Below, piece by piece: positions 8,567-17,293 of a stretch of DNA of 35,774 nt. The notes under the pieces were generated by a model. The model did not search any database. It had not been told where the DNA came from and worked only from the letters and a program-made list of their open reading frames with translations. Source of the DNA: Opitutales bacterium (GTDB lineage Bacteria > Verrucomicrobiota > Verrucomicrobiia > Opitutales > UBA953). The stretch covers positions 1 through 35,774 of the forward strand of contig SIAU01000012.1 in the NCBI GenBank assembly GCA_009691685.1, read 5' to 3'. How positions within the stretch are numbered: the first letter of the stretch is position 1; each line of letters starts with the position of its first letter. The position numbers and the translations under genes were made by a program.

Positions 8567-9513
8567 TTAAATTTTCTCCATAACGCTAGCCAATCGAAGT
8601 TTGATAATCCTCCCACCACCGGACCCGATTGATGGCGGTCTAAGCCATCGTCTTTAAATTGGTTTAGGGTGTCGAAGCCCACTGTGCCCACGGCTGGGTC
8701 AAGATGAGCCAGCCAAAGTCCAGCCTGGCGGCCAAAGGCAGTTTCAAAGACAGACGAATAAATGACTTTGTTAGAATGGGTTTTACGCCATGCTAAAAAA
8801 ACATCCCAATCGCCCACCAGGGAGGGTTTGACGACTACTGGGCCCGCCCAATTAAATTCATGGGGAGAAATGAAAGACTCATCGAGTGCGATTTTTTTAG
8901 TATCTAACTGATTATATCCCGGGTGATTTACCGGAAGCGGTTGCTCAATGAATTCCACTTGATCCGAGGAAAGCGCAAAATTTACCCATTGTTCTGCTTC
9001 TTGTAGGTTAAGACTTCCATTAGCATCTAGGCGAAAAATAATATTCTTCGGGGCCGCAGAGATTAAAGATTTAATAGAGGAAAAAGAAGTAAGGGGAGAA
9101 ATTTTAAGCTTAAGTGTTTTAAAACCCTCAGCTATTTTTCTTCCAATACTTTCCTCTGTCGGTTTGGAAACAAGTCCAGCCCAGGAAGTTTTTTTATTAA
9201 AATTTGCGATTTCTTCCCAATGACGACAGGAGGAGAGTGCTGCACGTAAACAAGGAAACTCGCCCTCTAACTCTTTTAAGTGAGCGTTTAATTTATATAA
9301 ATTTCCGGCGAATGTATTAAGGAGTTCAAGACAATCCGAAATACTTTCGGTATCAAAATTCGGCCACGGGGCGACTTCGCCGAAGCCAATCTTTCCATCC
9401 ATTTCGGTTTTGATTAAGATTCTTTCCACTTCCGTGAAACTGCCTACAGCGGTGACAAACGGATGAAGAAATTCTCGGCGTACCCTCAAAAACTCGTATT
9501 TTCCGTCATTCAT
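8563..9513 (-). CDS. menC: o-Succinylbenzoate synthase (enolase superfamily)
   Basis: Dehydrates SHCHC to o-succinylbenzoate, the substrate of the next gene menE. The C-terminal barrel carries the enolase-superfamily residues in order: TLKLKISPL (KxK), FRLDANGSL (first metal Asp), VEFIEQPLP (Glu), IALDESF (Asp) and VVVKPSLVGD (distal Lys). The N-terminal capping domain begins about MNDGKYEFLRVR. The frame is open to 9603, into the guaB start region, but I use ATG at 9513 (316 aa). This start gives a normal N-terminus and lies 7 nt from a promoter-like GATACT. Other men genes are not in the window. Dipeptide epimerases share the fold; the menE context argues against them. Confidence 0.88.
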   Translation of the reverse strand: MNDGKYEFLRVRREFLHPFVTAVGSFTEVERILIKTEMDGKIGFGEVAPWPNFDTESISDCLELLNTFAGNLYKLNAHLKELEGEFPCLRAALSSCRHWEEIANFNKKTSWAGLVSKPTEESIGRKIAEGFKTLKLKISPLTSFSSIKSLISAAPKNIIFRLDANGSLNLQEAEQWVNFALSSDQVEFIEQPLPVNHPGYNQLDTKKIALDESFISPHEFNWAGPVVVKPSLVGDWDVFLAWRKTHSNKVIYSSVFETAFGRQAGLWLAHLDPAVGTVGFDTLNQFKDDGLDRHQSGPVVGGLSNFDWLALWRKFK

Positions 9514-9520
9514 TCCCTTA

Positions 9521-9548
9521 AGTATCTCTAAATTTGGCCAAGGAGCAA
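9521..9548 (-). promoter_or_regulatory. Promoter of menC-menE, near-leaderless
   Basis: Read on the minus strand: TTGCTC (9548-9543), a 16-nt spacer and GATACT (9526-9521), then 7 nt to the ATG at 9513. No usable Shine-Dalgarno lies between, because AAGGG sits only 1 nt from the ATG. Confidence 0.45.
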
Positions 9549-9555
9549 AATCAAT

Positions 9556-9582
9556 TTGCCACCTTAGTGAACGATGTTTAAT
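9556..9582 (+). promoter_or_regulatory. Possible guaB promoter
   Basis: TTGCCA (9556-9561), a 15-nt spacer and TTTAAT (9577-9582) would give a leader of about 16 nt before the ATG at 9606. It is arranged back to back with the menC promoter without overlapping its hexamers. The spacer is short, so this is tentative. Confidence 0.35.
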
Positions 9583-9605
9583 ACCCTTTGGGGAAACCGA
9601 CACCT

Positions 9606-11183
9606 ATGGCTTCCTCAAAAAACAAAAGTCGCGCTTCACTCGACGAACGCTTCTTCCTCCCCGCCGATCCGTTCTTTGAGGCCAACGTAGGGCTGGGTTT
9701 GACGTATGATGACGTCTCACTGGCGACAAACTACTCCGAAGTTCTCCCGCGCATGACGCGTTTAGATTCGTCCTTGTCTGATAGCATCAGTTTATCACTT
9801 CCGATTGTGTCGTCCGACATGGACACCGTCACCGAACATCAAATGGCGATTGCGATGGCACTGAATGGTGGGCTCGGCCTGCTCCATTATAATATGTCAC
9901 CAGCCGAACAAATTAAGGAAGTTCGCCGAGTGAAGAATCATATTCACGGAATGATTGGCGATCCAGCCGTTGTTTCCCCAGAGCTGACCATTGCGGAAGT
10001 TCTTCATCGTATTGAAATCGAAGGACTAGCCTTCAGTACATTCCCCGTAGTTTCCAAAGATAATACTCTCTTGGGTCTGTTACCCGGAAGTACGGTTAAA
10101 GAAAGACACGGAAAACGTAAAGTAGCCGAAGTGATGACGCCGCGCGACAAGGTCTTTGTAGTCTTTGAAAAAGATCTAGGTAAGGATCCGATTGCTAAAG
10201 CCGACCGATTGTTTTCGGAAAACGTTGGCCAAAATAAACTACTCGTGGTCAATGCAAAGAATCAGTTGCGCGGTCTATTTACCTTGAGTGATATCGAGAG
10301 AATTTCCGAAGAGTCCCGCGCCCATGTTCGTCCAACTCGCGATAGCGATTTCCGCTTACGCGTCGGAGTCGCGATTAACGTACCACGTAATGCTGATGGA
10401 GAAGTTGATAAAAATGCTCTGCTTATTCACGCTGCCGCACTGATTGAAGAAGGTGCGGATGCTTTGGCTATTTCTACAGCCCATGGTTTTACCAAGGGCG
10501 TCGGTGATGCGCTAAAATTATTAAGAAAACAATTTAAGGCCGCGACGTTGATTGCTGGAAATGTAACCAGCGGTGCGGGAGTAGAATTTTTGGCGGCTGC
10601 AGGAGCTGACGCGATTAAGATTGGTCAGGGCCCTGGATCTATTTGCACCACCCGGATGGTCGCAGGCGTGGGCATTCCTCAATTGACTGCACTCTATGTG
10701 GCCTCGCGCGCCGCTGCAAAATCTGGTGTGAGAATTATTGCTGATGGGGGTATTTCTAAAAGCGGAGACATTGTTAAAGCACTCACCCTCGCCGACACGG
10801 TAATTTTAGGTGGATTGCTTGCAGGGTGTCGCGAAGCGCCAGGCAAACTCATGGAAATTAATGGTAAGACTTATAAAGAGTATCGCGGCATGGGTTCCTT
10901 AGAGGCCATGCGCAAAGGGTCGGCCACGCGCTATGGTCACAATAACACTTCAGCGAAACTAAACAAAGTCGCACCCGAAGGCATCGAGGCACTTAAAGAA
11001 GTCACCGGCTCTGTCGACCAGGTCCTCGCCCCATTAGCGGGTGGTGTCCAAAGCGGCCTCGGATATTTGGGGGCAAAAAATCTAACCGAGCACCGGGCGA
11101 ATGCGCGTTATATCAGAATCACTCCAGCGGGACAAAGAGAGGCCGCCCCGCATGATGTGATTGAAATTAAAGCCGGTTCGTAA
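9606..11183 (+). CDS. guaB: Inosine-5'-monophosphate dehydrogenase
   Basis: Oxidises IMP to XMP with NAD+, the committed step to guanine nucleotides. The 525 residues include the N-terminal YDDVSL and [10 protein letters not shown] motifs, a central pair of CBS domains (about residues 105-235) and the barrel with [21 protein letters not shown]. The active-site loop [20 protein letters not shown] has the catalytic Cys at about residue 347, followed by [13 protein letters not shown] and the flap segment [19 protein letters not shown]. The frame extends to a TTG at 9588, but ATG at 9606 gives the more natural start. The downstream gene begins 16 nt after its stop, so they are likely co-transcribed. 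GMP reductase is excluded by the CBS pair and the flap. Confidence 0.95.
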   Translation: MASSKNKSRASLDERFFLPADPFFEANVGLGLTYDDVSLATNYSEVLPRMTRLDSSLSDSISLSLPIVSSDMDTVTEHQMAIAMALNGGLGLLHYNMSPAEQIKEVRRVKNHIHGMIGDPAVVSPELTIAEVLHRIEIEGLAFSTFPVVSKDNTLLGLLPGSTVKERHGKRKVAEVMTPRDKVFVVFEKDLGKDPIAKADRLFSENVGQNKLLVVNAKNQLRGLFTLSDIERISEESRAHVRPTRDSDFRLRVGVAINVPRNADGEVDKNALLIHAAALIEEGADALAISTAHGFTKGVGDALKLLRKQFKAATLIAGNVTSGAGVEFLAAAGADAIKIGQGPGSICTTRMVAGVGIPQLTALYVASRAAAKSGVRIIADGGISKSGDIVKALTLADTVILGGLLAGCREAPGKLMEINGKTYKEYRGMGSLEAMRKGSATRYGHNNTSAKLNKVAPEGIEALKEVTGSVDQVLAPLAGGVQSGLGYLGAKNLTEHRANARYIRITPAGQREAAPHDVIEIKAGS

Positions 11184-11199
11184 GAGCATCACTCTTCAC

Positions 11200-11979
11200 A
11201 TGAAGTATTTCATCATCTTTTTACTAGGTGCTGCGCTGGGCTCGCTCGCGACAGTTATCTGCCAGCCAACCTTCACCTGCGTGTTAACCAATCTTCCTGT
11301 AAACACGCACAACCTGAAATCTGATTCGGTAGTAGAAGTGCCCGTCACTGTTCTACCTCCCATAAAAAACGAGGATGAGACACCCGTCCCCGTCATCATT
11401 AAAGAAGAAGAAAGCACTCCCGCTAACACTACCGCAATGATTGAGGCCAGGGAAAACGCTCCAGCCAGTTTACTGCCGTTAGATTACACCGCGATCAATG
11501 AACGGCCCCTCTTTTGGCCAAGTGCGGTAAAGGTTTTAGCTGATACCACTGTCCCGCTCTTAGAGAAAAATAAAAAAATCGCCGATCTGCCATTAAACGC
11601 TGGCGACATCTTACAACTTTCCAAAGTTTACGGAGACGGAAAATTGGAAGTCCGAGCAAAAAACCTAAAATTTGAAATCGATAGCAATCAAACAAACTTC
11701 GATGTTCAGGTGCGCGAAAAAATTAATGAATTAGTCGCCCAAGGAAATAACACGCCAGCACCGTTTGTCCGTCCTGGAGAAAACTATGTTCCGCCCGCGA
11801 AACCCAAACTCACGGCTCCAGCAAAAAAGGAACCGACGCCTGTTGCTGAGCCTGAACCTGCTGAAACAGTAACCGAAACCAAGAGCCCGTCTTTAGACGA
11901 TAAAATGAATGCGTTATTTTCACCGGGCACGAGTTCCTCGGAAAAAGATAAAACAAAAAATAAGAATAATAAAAAGTGA
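11200..11979 (+). CDS. Membrane-anchored protein with SH3-like domain
   Basis: A 259-aa protein of unknown function. It has an uncleaved-looking N-terminal helix KYFIIFLLGAALGSLATVI (2-21), so the rest should be periplasmic. An acidic, Pro-rich linker follows. From about residue 105 there is a small beta-rich stretch (WPSAVKVLADTTVPLL, then LPLNAGDILQLSKVYG and VRAKNLKFEID) that looks like the SH3-like envelope domains common in verrucomicrobial proteins. A Pro/Ala/Glu linker and a Lys/Asn tail end the protein. The domain call is by eye. ATG at 11200 is preferred over the in-frame upstream start at 11161, which would overlap guaB and bury the helix. It overlaps xth by 4 nt (GTGA). Confidence 0.7.
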   Translation: MKYFIIFLLGAALGSLATVICQPTFTCVLTNLPVNTHNLKSDSVVEVPVTVLPPIKNEDETPVPVIIKEEESTPANTTAMIEARENAPASLLPLDYTAINERPLFWPSAVKVLADTTVPLLEKNKKIADLPLNAGDILQLSKVYGDGKLEVRAKNLKFEIDSNQTNFDVQVREKINELVAQGNNTPAPFVRPGENYVPPAKPKLTAPAKKEPTPVAEPEPAETVTETKSPSLDDKMNALFSPGTSSSEKDKTKNKNNKK

Positions 11980-12743
11980 GTTCTGTAAAAATTTATTCGT
12001 GGAATGTTAACGGGGTCCGATCGGCCCATGGCAAAGGCCTCACTAACTTTATTCATCAACACGCCCCCGATGTGTTGTGCTTACAGGAAACGAAGTGCGA
12101 ATCGGCCATCGCCCAAACTCTAGGTCTCGATTTCCCTTATCAGTTTTGGCACGAGGCGGAAAAGAAGGGATATTCTGGTACTGCCATATTAGCGAAAACC
12201 AATCCTCTCTCGGTGACCAACGATTTTCCCGGCAATCACCCGCGCGAAGGTCGCGTGATTACTGCTGAATTTAAAACCTGTTATGTCATCAGTGCCTATG
12301 TTCCTAATTCGCAGCGCGATTTAGAGCGTTTAGATTATCGCTTAATGTGGGATGATGATTTTCAGAAATACCTATCCCAATTAAGTAAGAAAAAATCGGT
12401 AATCGTCTGCGGTGATTTAAATGTAGCGCATGCGGAAATCGACTTAGCCAATCCGACCCAAAATCGACGTAACGCTGGATTCACCGATGAAGAGCGAAAT
12501 TCATTTTCCAAACTTCTTTCTGACCAAGGCATGGTTGATACCTTTAGGTCGGCTCATCCCACTCAAGAAAAGGCATTCAGTTGGTGGAGCTATCGCCCAG
12601 GTATTCGGGAGCGAAATATTGGGTGGCGCTTGGATTACTGCCTCGCCTCAGCGAACTTGTCTTGGAGTAAGCCCGAAATCCATGCGCAGGTTCTGGGGTC
12701 GGATCATTGCCCGGTCTCGGTTAAATGTGAGGCAGACCTTTAA
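11976..12743 (+). CDS. xth: Exodeoxyribonuclease III / AP endonuclease
   Basis: Cleaves DNA at abasic sites and removes 3' blocking groups in base excision repair. The 255 residues follow the exonuclease-endonuclease-phosphatase fold: YSWNVNGVRSA, VLCLQETKC (catalytic Glu), YVPNSQRDLERLDYR, VCGDLNVAHAEIDL (GDxN), FSWWSY, GWRLDYCLAS and GSDHCPVSV (SDHxP catalytic dyad). The start is GTG at 11976, overlapping the stop of the upstream membrane protein as GTGA. Length and motifs are those of the XthA/ExoA family. Confidence 0.95.
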   Translation: MSSVKIYSWNVNGVRSAHGKGLTNFIHQHAPDVLCLQETKCESAIAQTLGLDFPYQFWHEAEKKGYSGTAILAKTNPLSVTNDFPGNHPREGRVITAEFKTCYVISAYVPNSQRDLERLDYRLMWDDDFQKYLSQLSKKKSVIVCGDLNVAHAEIDLANPTQNRRNAGFTDEERNSFSKLLSDQGMVDTFRSAHPTQEKAFSWWSYRPGIRERNIGWRLDYCLASANLSWSKPEIHAQVLGSDHCPVSVKCEADL

Positions 12744-12779
12744 AATTTAACGATTTAAAGGGATAACTTAGGTGGGTGA

Positions 12780-12808
12780 TTGACAAAAAGGGCCCCAAAG
12801 TTTACCTT
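12780..12808 (+). promoter_or_regulatory. feo operon promoter
   Basis: A consensus -35 TTGACA (12780-12785), an exact 17-nt spacer and a weaker -10 TACCTT (12803-12808). Predicted initiation near 12815 falls inside the palindrome at 12811-12825. The leader would be about 17 nt, with no Shine-Dalgarno before the GTG at 12832. Confidence 0.7.
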
Positions 12809-12810
12809 TT

Positions 12811-12825
12811 TGAGACTCAGTCTCA
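12811..12825. promoter_or_regulatory. Fur-like operator upstream of feoA
   Basis: TGAGACTCAGTCTCA is a perfect 7-1-7 inverted repeat. The Fur core consensus is TGATAATNATTATCA, and this site has the same 7-1-7 geometry and conserved outer TGA/TCA, differing at two positions per arm. It begins 2 nt after the -10 hexamer and covers the predicted transcription start, so a bound repressor would block the promoter, as expected for iron-repressed feo genes. A DtxR/MntR-family regulator could use such a site as well; the regulator itself is not in the window. Confidence 0.7.
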
Positions 12826-12831
12826 ATTAGC

Positions 12832-13095
12832 GTGACTCCACTTTCTCAATTATTACCCGGCCAATTCGGCAAGCTGGTATCGCTCAACCCTGACCAAGCG
12901 GTGGATCAGCGGTTGATGGCTTTGGGCTTACTTCCTGGCATGGCCTTGAAGTTGGTGCGTCGCGCCCCCTTGGGCGACCCGGTCGCTATCGAATTTGGGG
13001 GCCAGGTTGTTAGTCTAAGGTTAGCCGAAGCCGAAAGTTTAATCGTTGATGTTGCTGCGGATTGTCCCGTGCAACGACCCAAGAACACGCCATGA
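12832..13095 (+). CDS. feoA: Ferrous iron transport protein A
   Basis: A small cytoplasmic SH3-fold partner of the FeoB iron channel. The 87 residues show the family pattern: an opening MTPLSQLLPGQFGKLV, the middle QRLMALGLLPGMALKLVRRAPLGDPVAIEFGG (the LGLxPG and GDPxxxxxxG elements) and an end VSLRLAEAESLIVDV. The start is GTG at 12832 and the stop overlaps feoB as ATGA. It is the first gene of a three-gene iron uptake operon behind the TTGACA promoter and the Fur-like palindrome. Confidence 0.93.
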   Translation: MTPLSQLLPGQFGKLVSLNPDQAVDQRLMALGLLPGMALKLVRRAPLGDPVAIEFGGQVVSLRLAEAESLIVDVAADCPVQRPKNTP

Positions 13096-15239
13096 GTTCC
13101 AAGCAAATTACCGTCGCCTTGGTGGGTAATCCAAACACTGGAAAATCTACTTTGTTTAACGCACTGACGGGGCTTCGTCAGAAAGTTGGAAATTATCCTG
13201 GTGTGACCGTCGCCCGAAAGTCGGGTCGATGTGACTGTGGTGATGGACTGAAAGTAGAGCTAGTCGATTTACCTGGATTGTACTCGCTGGCCGCCGCTTC
13301 GCCCGACGAACAAGTGGTGACTGATGTTTTACTCGGATCACTGGAAGGAAGCCAACAACCCGATGCGATTGTCGTAGTTTTAGATGTCACGAATCTTCTT
13401 AGAAATTTATTTCTAGCATCACAGTTGGCCGAACTCAATCTGCCGTTGGCTTTAGTTTTAAATCAGGCCGACATTGCCCATGAACAGGGATTAAAAATCG
13501 ACACCCAACTTTTATCGCAGCGGCTTGGAGGCGTGCCTGTAGTTCTCACTTCGGCGTGGAAGGGTGAAGGTATTGCTTCGGTGCGCCGGGCTATCGCCGA
13601 GGTATTAAATAAAAAAACGAAGATGACGCAACTGACTTGGCCCAGCCAAGTGGAATCCGCCCTCGGTGCGATTGTGCAAGCCATCCAGACCGACACAGGC
13701 CAAGCACCTTCCTCGGCTGACGCCCAAAGAATTTTATTTAGCTCGAATGCACATACGAGCGACCGATTGGGATGGTCGCAGCCCCAACGCGAATCAATCG
13801 TCCGCCAGGCGCGCGATCAAGTGCGCGCGGCAGGATATAATCCCATGGCTGCTGAACCATTAATTCATTATGCGCATCTCAGAAAAGTTCTCGAGGGGGT
13901 AATCGCAGGAGGCACTGGCAAACAGGGCAATGCAGCCGCACTAGATCGGGTGTTATTACACCGCGTAATCGGCCCCATTTTATTTATCGGGATTATGCTC
14001 GGTCTATTCGCCTCAGTCTTTTGGCTGGCAAAATTCCCGATGCAGTGGATTCAGTCCGGCGTTGATTTTTTAAAGGCAATGATTGCCCCAGCCTTAGTAA
14101 ACACACCGATGCTTCAGAGTTTAGTCACCGATGGTATTATTGCGGGGGTCGGTGCATTCTTGGTATTTCTTCCTCAGATATTAATATTATTTTTATTCAT
14201 AGGAATTTTAGAAGATAGCGGATACATGGCCCGTGCCGCCTTCATTATGGATCGGTTATTTAGTTGGTGTGGGCTTAATGGAAAAAGCTTCGTCCCGTTA
14301 CTCTCAGGGTTTGCTTGTGCCATTCCTGGATTGCTTTCAACCCGAACCATCGAAGATCCGAAAGCTCGTTTAGCTACTGCCTTTGCGGTGCCGTTCATGA
14401 GTTGTTCAGCGCGTTTCCCTGTTTATGCATTAATGTGCGCCGCATTTATTGGTCCACTCTATGGTCCTGGTTGGGAGTCAGTCGTCATGGTCGGCATGCA
14501 TTGTGTTGGATTACTCTTTGCGGTACCGACTGCGTTCGTGCTGACGCGCTTCGTCTTAAAGGTAAAACCGCAGCCGTTTGTTTTAGAACTACCACGCTAT
14601 CAGATGCCCAAGCCAAGTGATGTGCTTTGGCGGATGTGGCAAAACGCTGCCGAATTTGTCTCGAAGGCAGGAACTGTGATCTTCGCTATGACTATTGTTA
14701 TTTGGGCACTCTGTTATTTCCCGCGCGATGCCCAGATGTCTGATCGTATTAAAGCGGCCGAACCAACTTTGTCTGAACACGAAATCCAGTCCCGCACCCA
14801 AGCGGCGATGATTGAACAATCCTGGATGGGTAGATTTGGAAAAGCAGTTCAGCCGGTCTTCGACCCCTGCGGCTTTGACTGGAAAATTACCGTGGGCGTC
14901 TTGGCTAGTTTCCCCGCACGTGAAGTAATTGTCTCCACACTGGGGGTTACTTATTCTATCGGCAAAGGGGCGGAGGCGGATTCACAACATTTACGCTCAG
15001 CCATGCAGGAAGCGAAGTGGATGGATGGTCCAAGAAAATCTACACCCATATTTTCTCTGGCTGCGGTTTTAGCCCTGATGGTCTTCTTTGCTCTATGTTC
15101 TCAGTGTGGTCCGACGATTGCGACTCTCGCTCAAGAAACCGGTGGCTGGAAGTGGGCCGCTATTTCCTTTTTCTACATGACAATCTTGGCCTGGGTTATG
15201 GCCGTGGTTGTTTACCAAGTTGTTATCCGACTCATATGA
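13092..15239 (+). CDS. feoB: Ferrous iron transport protein B
   Basis: A G-protein-coupled inner-membrane Fe(II) transporter. The 715 residues begin with the GTPase domain: G1 GNPNTGKST (12-20), G2 NYPGVTV, G3 DLPGLYSL (59-66), G4 NQAD (124-127) and G5-like TSAWKGEG. A helical linker follows, then the membrane domain with two Gate repeats (YMARAAFIMD...LSGFACAIPG and FPAREVIVSTLG, including the conserved Cys in GFACAIPG). The frame stays open to 13062, but ATG at 13092 coincides with the feoA stop (ATGA) and is the sensible start. Its own stop overlaps the next small gene as ATGA. Confidence 0.97.
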   Translation: MSSKQITVALVGNPNTGKSTLFNALTGLRQKVGNYPGVTVARKSGRCDCGDGLKVELVDLPGLYSLAAASPDEQVVTDVLLGSLEGSQQPDAIVVVLDVTNLLRNLFLASQLAELNLPLALVLNQADIAHEQGLKIDTQLLSQRLGGVPVVLTSAWKGEGIASVRRAIAEVLNKKTKMTQLTWPSQVESALGAIVQAIQTDTGQAPSSADAQRILFSSNAHTSDRLGWSQPQRESIVRQARDQVRAAGYNPMAAEPLIHYAHLRKVLEGVIAGGTGKQGNAAALDRVLLHRVIGPILFIGIMLGLFASVFWLAKFPMQWIQSGVDFLKAMIAPALVNTPMLQSLVTDGIIAGVGAFLVFLPQILILFLFIGILEDSGYMARAAFIMDRLFSWCGLNGKSFVPLLSGFACAIPGLLSTRTIEDPKARLATAFAVPFMSCSARFPVYALMCAAFIGPLYGPGWESVVMVGMHCVGLLFAVPTAFVLTRFVLKVKPQPFVLELPRYQMPKPSDVLWRMWQNAAEFVSKAGTVIFAMTIVIWALCYFPRDAQMSDRIKAAEPTLSEHEIQSRTQAAMIEQSWMGRFGKAVQPVFDPCGFDWKITVGVLASFPAREVIVSTLGVTYSIGKGAEADSQHLRSAMQEAKWMDGPRKSTPIFSLAAVLALMVFFALCSQCGPTIATLAQETGGWKWAAISFFYMTILAWVMAVVVYQVVIRLI

Positions 15240-15385
15240 ATTTAGAATTAATCATCATCGCTTTTTTGGTCGGCTCAGCTCTGGGCTGGTTAATCAATCG
15301 CGCCGTCAAAAAATTTAAACAACAACGCGCAGGAAAATGTGCCGGCGGTTGTGGGTGTGGCGATAAACTAAAGCCCAAGAATTAA
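15236..15385 (+). CDS. Small FeoB-associated Cys-rich membrane protein
   Basis: A 49-aa protein starting at ATG 15236, which overlaps the feoB stop. One membrane helix (LELIIIAFLVGSALGWLI) is followed by a basic stretch (NRAVKKFKQQRAGK) and a Cys cluster CAGGCGCG, then a Lys-rich end. Small proteins of this build are often encoded directly after feoB and are classed as FeoB-associated Cys-rich membrane proteins; they may take the place of FeoC. The Cys residues would face the cytoplasm if the positive-inside rule holds. The stop shares TTAA with the convergent aguA stop. Confidence 0.85.
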   Translation: MNLELIIIAFLVGSALGWLINRAVKKFKQQRAGKCAGGCGCGDKLKPKN

Positions 15386-16413
15386 GCAGGCTGCTGTTGG
15401 CTTAAGCAGTGTAGCGCGCCGCCTTCAATCAAGAGTACTCGGCAATCTATCCCGATAACTTTATGTTTAGGGAAGCAGTCCTGTAAGATGCCCATTGCGA
15501 GTTCGTCCGATTTTTGTCCGTAAAGCGGTACTAATACTCCATCATTAACGATTAAGAAATTGGCGTAGCTTGGTGGAAGACTGCGCCCCGCTAAACGGAT
15601 GGGTTCCGGAAGTGGAAGGGGAATGACATCAAATTTAGACCCCGCCTTAGTCTTCATTTGTCTCAAGCGCTCTAGGTTTTTTTCGAGGCGCTGGAAATTG
15701 GGTGAAAGGGAATTTTGTTCTGTTACCGCGATGATTGATTGAGGGCTGATGAATCGGGCGAGATTATCGATGTGCCCATCGGTATCATCATTATCCAAAC
15801 CTTCCCCAATCCAAAGAATTTCATCGATGGTTAAGCCTTCTTTGATGGCCTGATGAAAGGCGTCGTCATTTCTGCCTTCGGCACGATTCGGATTATTTTG
15901 CACCGCCTCGGTGGTGAGCAATCGTCCATCACCTGTGACCTCGATACCTCCGCCTTCTAGCTCAAAAGCAAAGCTAAAGGATTTTAAGCCCAAGTGCTTC
16001 GCAATTTTTTTGGGCACTTGATTGTCGAGTGAGGCTTCAAATTTTCCACCCCAACCGTGAAACTCCCAATCCGTAATGGCGAGTTCGCCGGTTTCATCAT
16101 TCTTGATAAAAATAGGCCCGTGGTCGCGGCACCAGACGTCATCGGTCGCGATATCCACCAATTCAATAACCGATAAATCTGCCCGTGCCTCTTTGAGTAA
16201 TTTTTCTGCTTCAATTTTTAGTTTTCCGGAAGCATTGATTTTCACCGGTTGGAATTTAGAAATCGCTGCGGCAAATTCTGCAAACTTAGGGGGGACAAGA
16301 TCATAATGTCCGGGCCAGAGTTTTTGATTGGAAGGCCAGGAGAGCCAGGTCGCACTCTGTTTTTCCCATTCCGCCGGCATGCGGAAGCCTAGTTTGCGCG
16401 GTGAAAGCGACAT
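15382..16413 (-). CDS. aguA: Agmatine deiminase
   Basis: Hydrolyses agmatine to N-carbamoylputrescine and ammonia, the first step of this route from agmatine to putrescine. The 343-aa protein is a peptidylarginine-deiminase-fold enzyme. It begins FRMPAEWEKQSATWLSWP and has VWCRDHGPIFI, ELEGGGIEVTGDGRLLTTE, WIGEGLDNDDTDGHIDNLARF (catalytic His/Asp) and the C-terminal GGALHCLSQQQP with the nucleophilic Cys (C336). It starts 3 nt after the aguB stop in a hisG-aguB-aguA run. The enzyme of the next step is the adjacent gene. An arginine decarboxylase to supply agmatine is not in the window. Confidence 0.95.
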   Translation of the reverse strand: MSLSPRKLGFRMPAEWEKQSATWLSWPSNQKLWPGHYDLVPPKFAEFAAAISKFQPVKINASGKLKIEAEKLLKEARADLSVIELVDIATDDVWCRDHGPIFIKNDETGELAITDWEFHGWGGKFEASLDNQVPKKIAKHLGLKSFSFAFELEGGGIEVTGDGRLLTTEAVQNNPNRAEGRNDDAFHQAIKEGLTIDEILWIGEGLDNDDTDGHIDNLARFISPQSIIAVTEQNSLSPNFQRLEKNLERLRQMKTKAGSKFDVIPLPLPEPIRLAGRSLPPSYANFLIVNDGVLVPLYGQKSDELAMGILQDCFPKHKVIGIDCRVLLIEGGALHCLSQQQPA

Positions 16414-16416
16414 GCG

Positions 16417-17286
16417 TTAATCGCGGAGCCGACGAGTTAAATCAGTGTAGGCGTCAATTCGACGATCACGGAGGAAGGGCCAGATTCTCCTAAACTCTTT
16501 TTGTTTTTGCATATCACAATCGGCCAATAAAATTTCTTCTTTATCGACCGAAGCCCGAGCGATGATTTCTCCGTAGGGATTTGAAACAAAACTTTGTCCC
16601 CAGAATTGGGTGTTTCCTTCTTGGCCCACTCGATTGGTCGCGGCGACATAGCAACCATTGGCGACACCGTGTCCGCGTTGCACCGTTTCCCAAGCAGTAT
16701 GTTGGGCGGCGCCTAAGCTGGCCTTTTCTTCGGGTAACCAACCGATGGCTGTCGGGTAAAATAAAATATCGGCACCACTCAGTGCGGTGAGCCGGGCCGC
16801 TTCTGGGTACCACTGATCCCAGCAAATTAAAACTCCAATATTTCCGTGAGCTGTCTTCCAAGAACGGAATCCGAGATCTCCGGGAGTGAAATAAAATTTT
16901 TCTTCAAAGCCTGGGTCCTGCGGAATGTGCATCTTGCGATATTTCCCTAAGACTGAGCCGTCGGCGTCAATCACGGCGGCGGTGTTATGATAAACCTCAC
17001 TGCCACGGGCTTCAAATAATGGCGCGATAATCACGACGCCCAGTTTTTTTGCCACCGCGGCTAGGGCGGTTACGGACGGGCCCGTCTCGATGGCTTCAGC
17101 GAGATTAAAATTTTTCGGATCTTGTTTTACACAAAAATACTTGGTCGTGAACATTTCTTGCAGACCAATAATTTTGGCACCCTTCGCCGCCGCCTCCTCA
17201 ATGCGCGGAATCGTCTTACGCACATTGTCCGCTGGAGTTTCTTCAGCGGTTAATTGGATAAGTCCAATGCGGACAGCGTCGGCCAT
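16417..17286 (-). CDS. aguB: N-carbamoylputrescine amidase
   Basis: Releases putrescine, CO2 and ammonia from N-carbamoylputrescine, the product of the neighbouring aguA. The 289-aa nitrilase-superfamily protein has the Glu-Lys-Cys triad in place: LQEMFTTKYF (E44), KYRKMHIPQDPGFEEKFYF (K118) and GVLICWDQWYPEAARL (C155). The HIPQDPGFxEKFYFxPGD and CWDQWYPEAAR stretches are typical of the plant-type AguB rather than of general omega-amidases. It lies 7 nt downstream of hisG, so all three are probably one transcript. Plus-strand open frames in this region are shadows. Confidence 0.95.
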   Translation of the reverse strand: MADAVRIGLIQLTAEETPADNVRKTIPRIEEAAAKGAKIIGLQEMFTTKYFCVKQDPKNFNLAEAIETGPSVTALAAVAKKLGVVIIAPLFEARGSEVYHNTAAVIDADGSVLGKYRKMHIPQDPGFEEKFYFTPGDLGFRSWKTAHGNIGVLICWDQWYPEAARLTALSGADILFYPTAIGWLPEEKASLGAAQHTAWETVQRGHGVANGCYVAATNRVGQEGNTQFWGQSFVSNPYGEIIARASVDKEEILLADCDMQKQKEFRRIWPFLRDRRIDAYTDLTRRLRD

Positions 17287-17293
17287 GGATAGA

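Noticed and set aside
9588..9605. TTG start of guaB six codons upstream
   Set aside because: ATG at 9606 gives a normal N-terminus; the extra residues MGKPTP have no support.
13463..13696. Minus-strand frames inside feoB
   Set aside because: They are overlapped by the conserved GTPase domain on the other strand.
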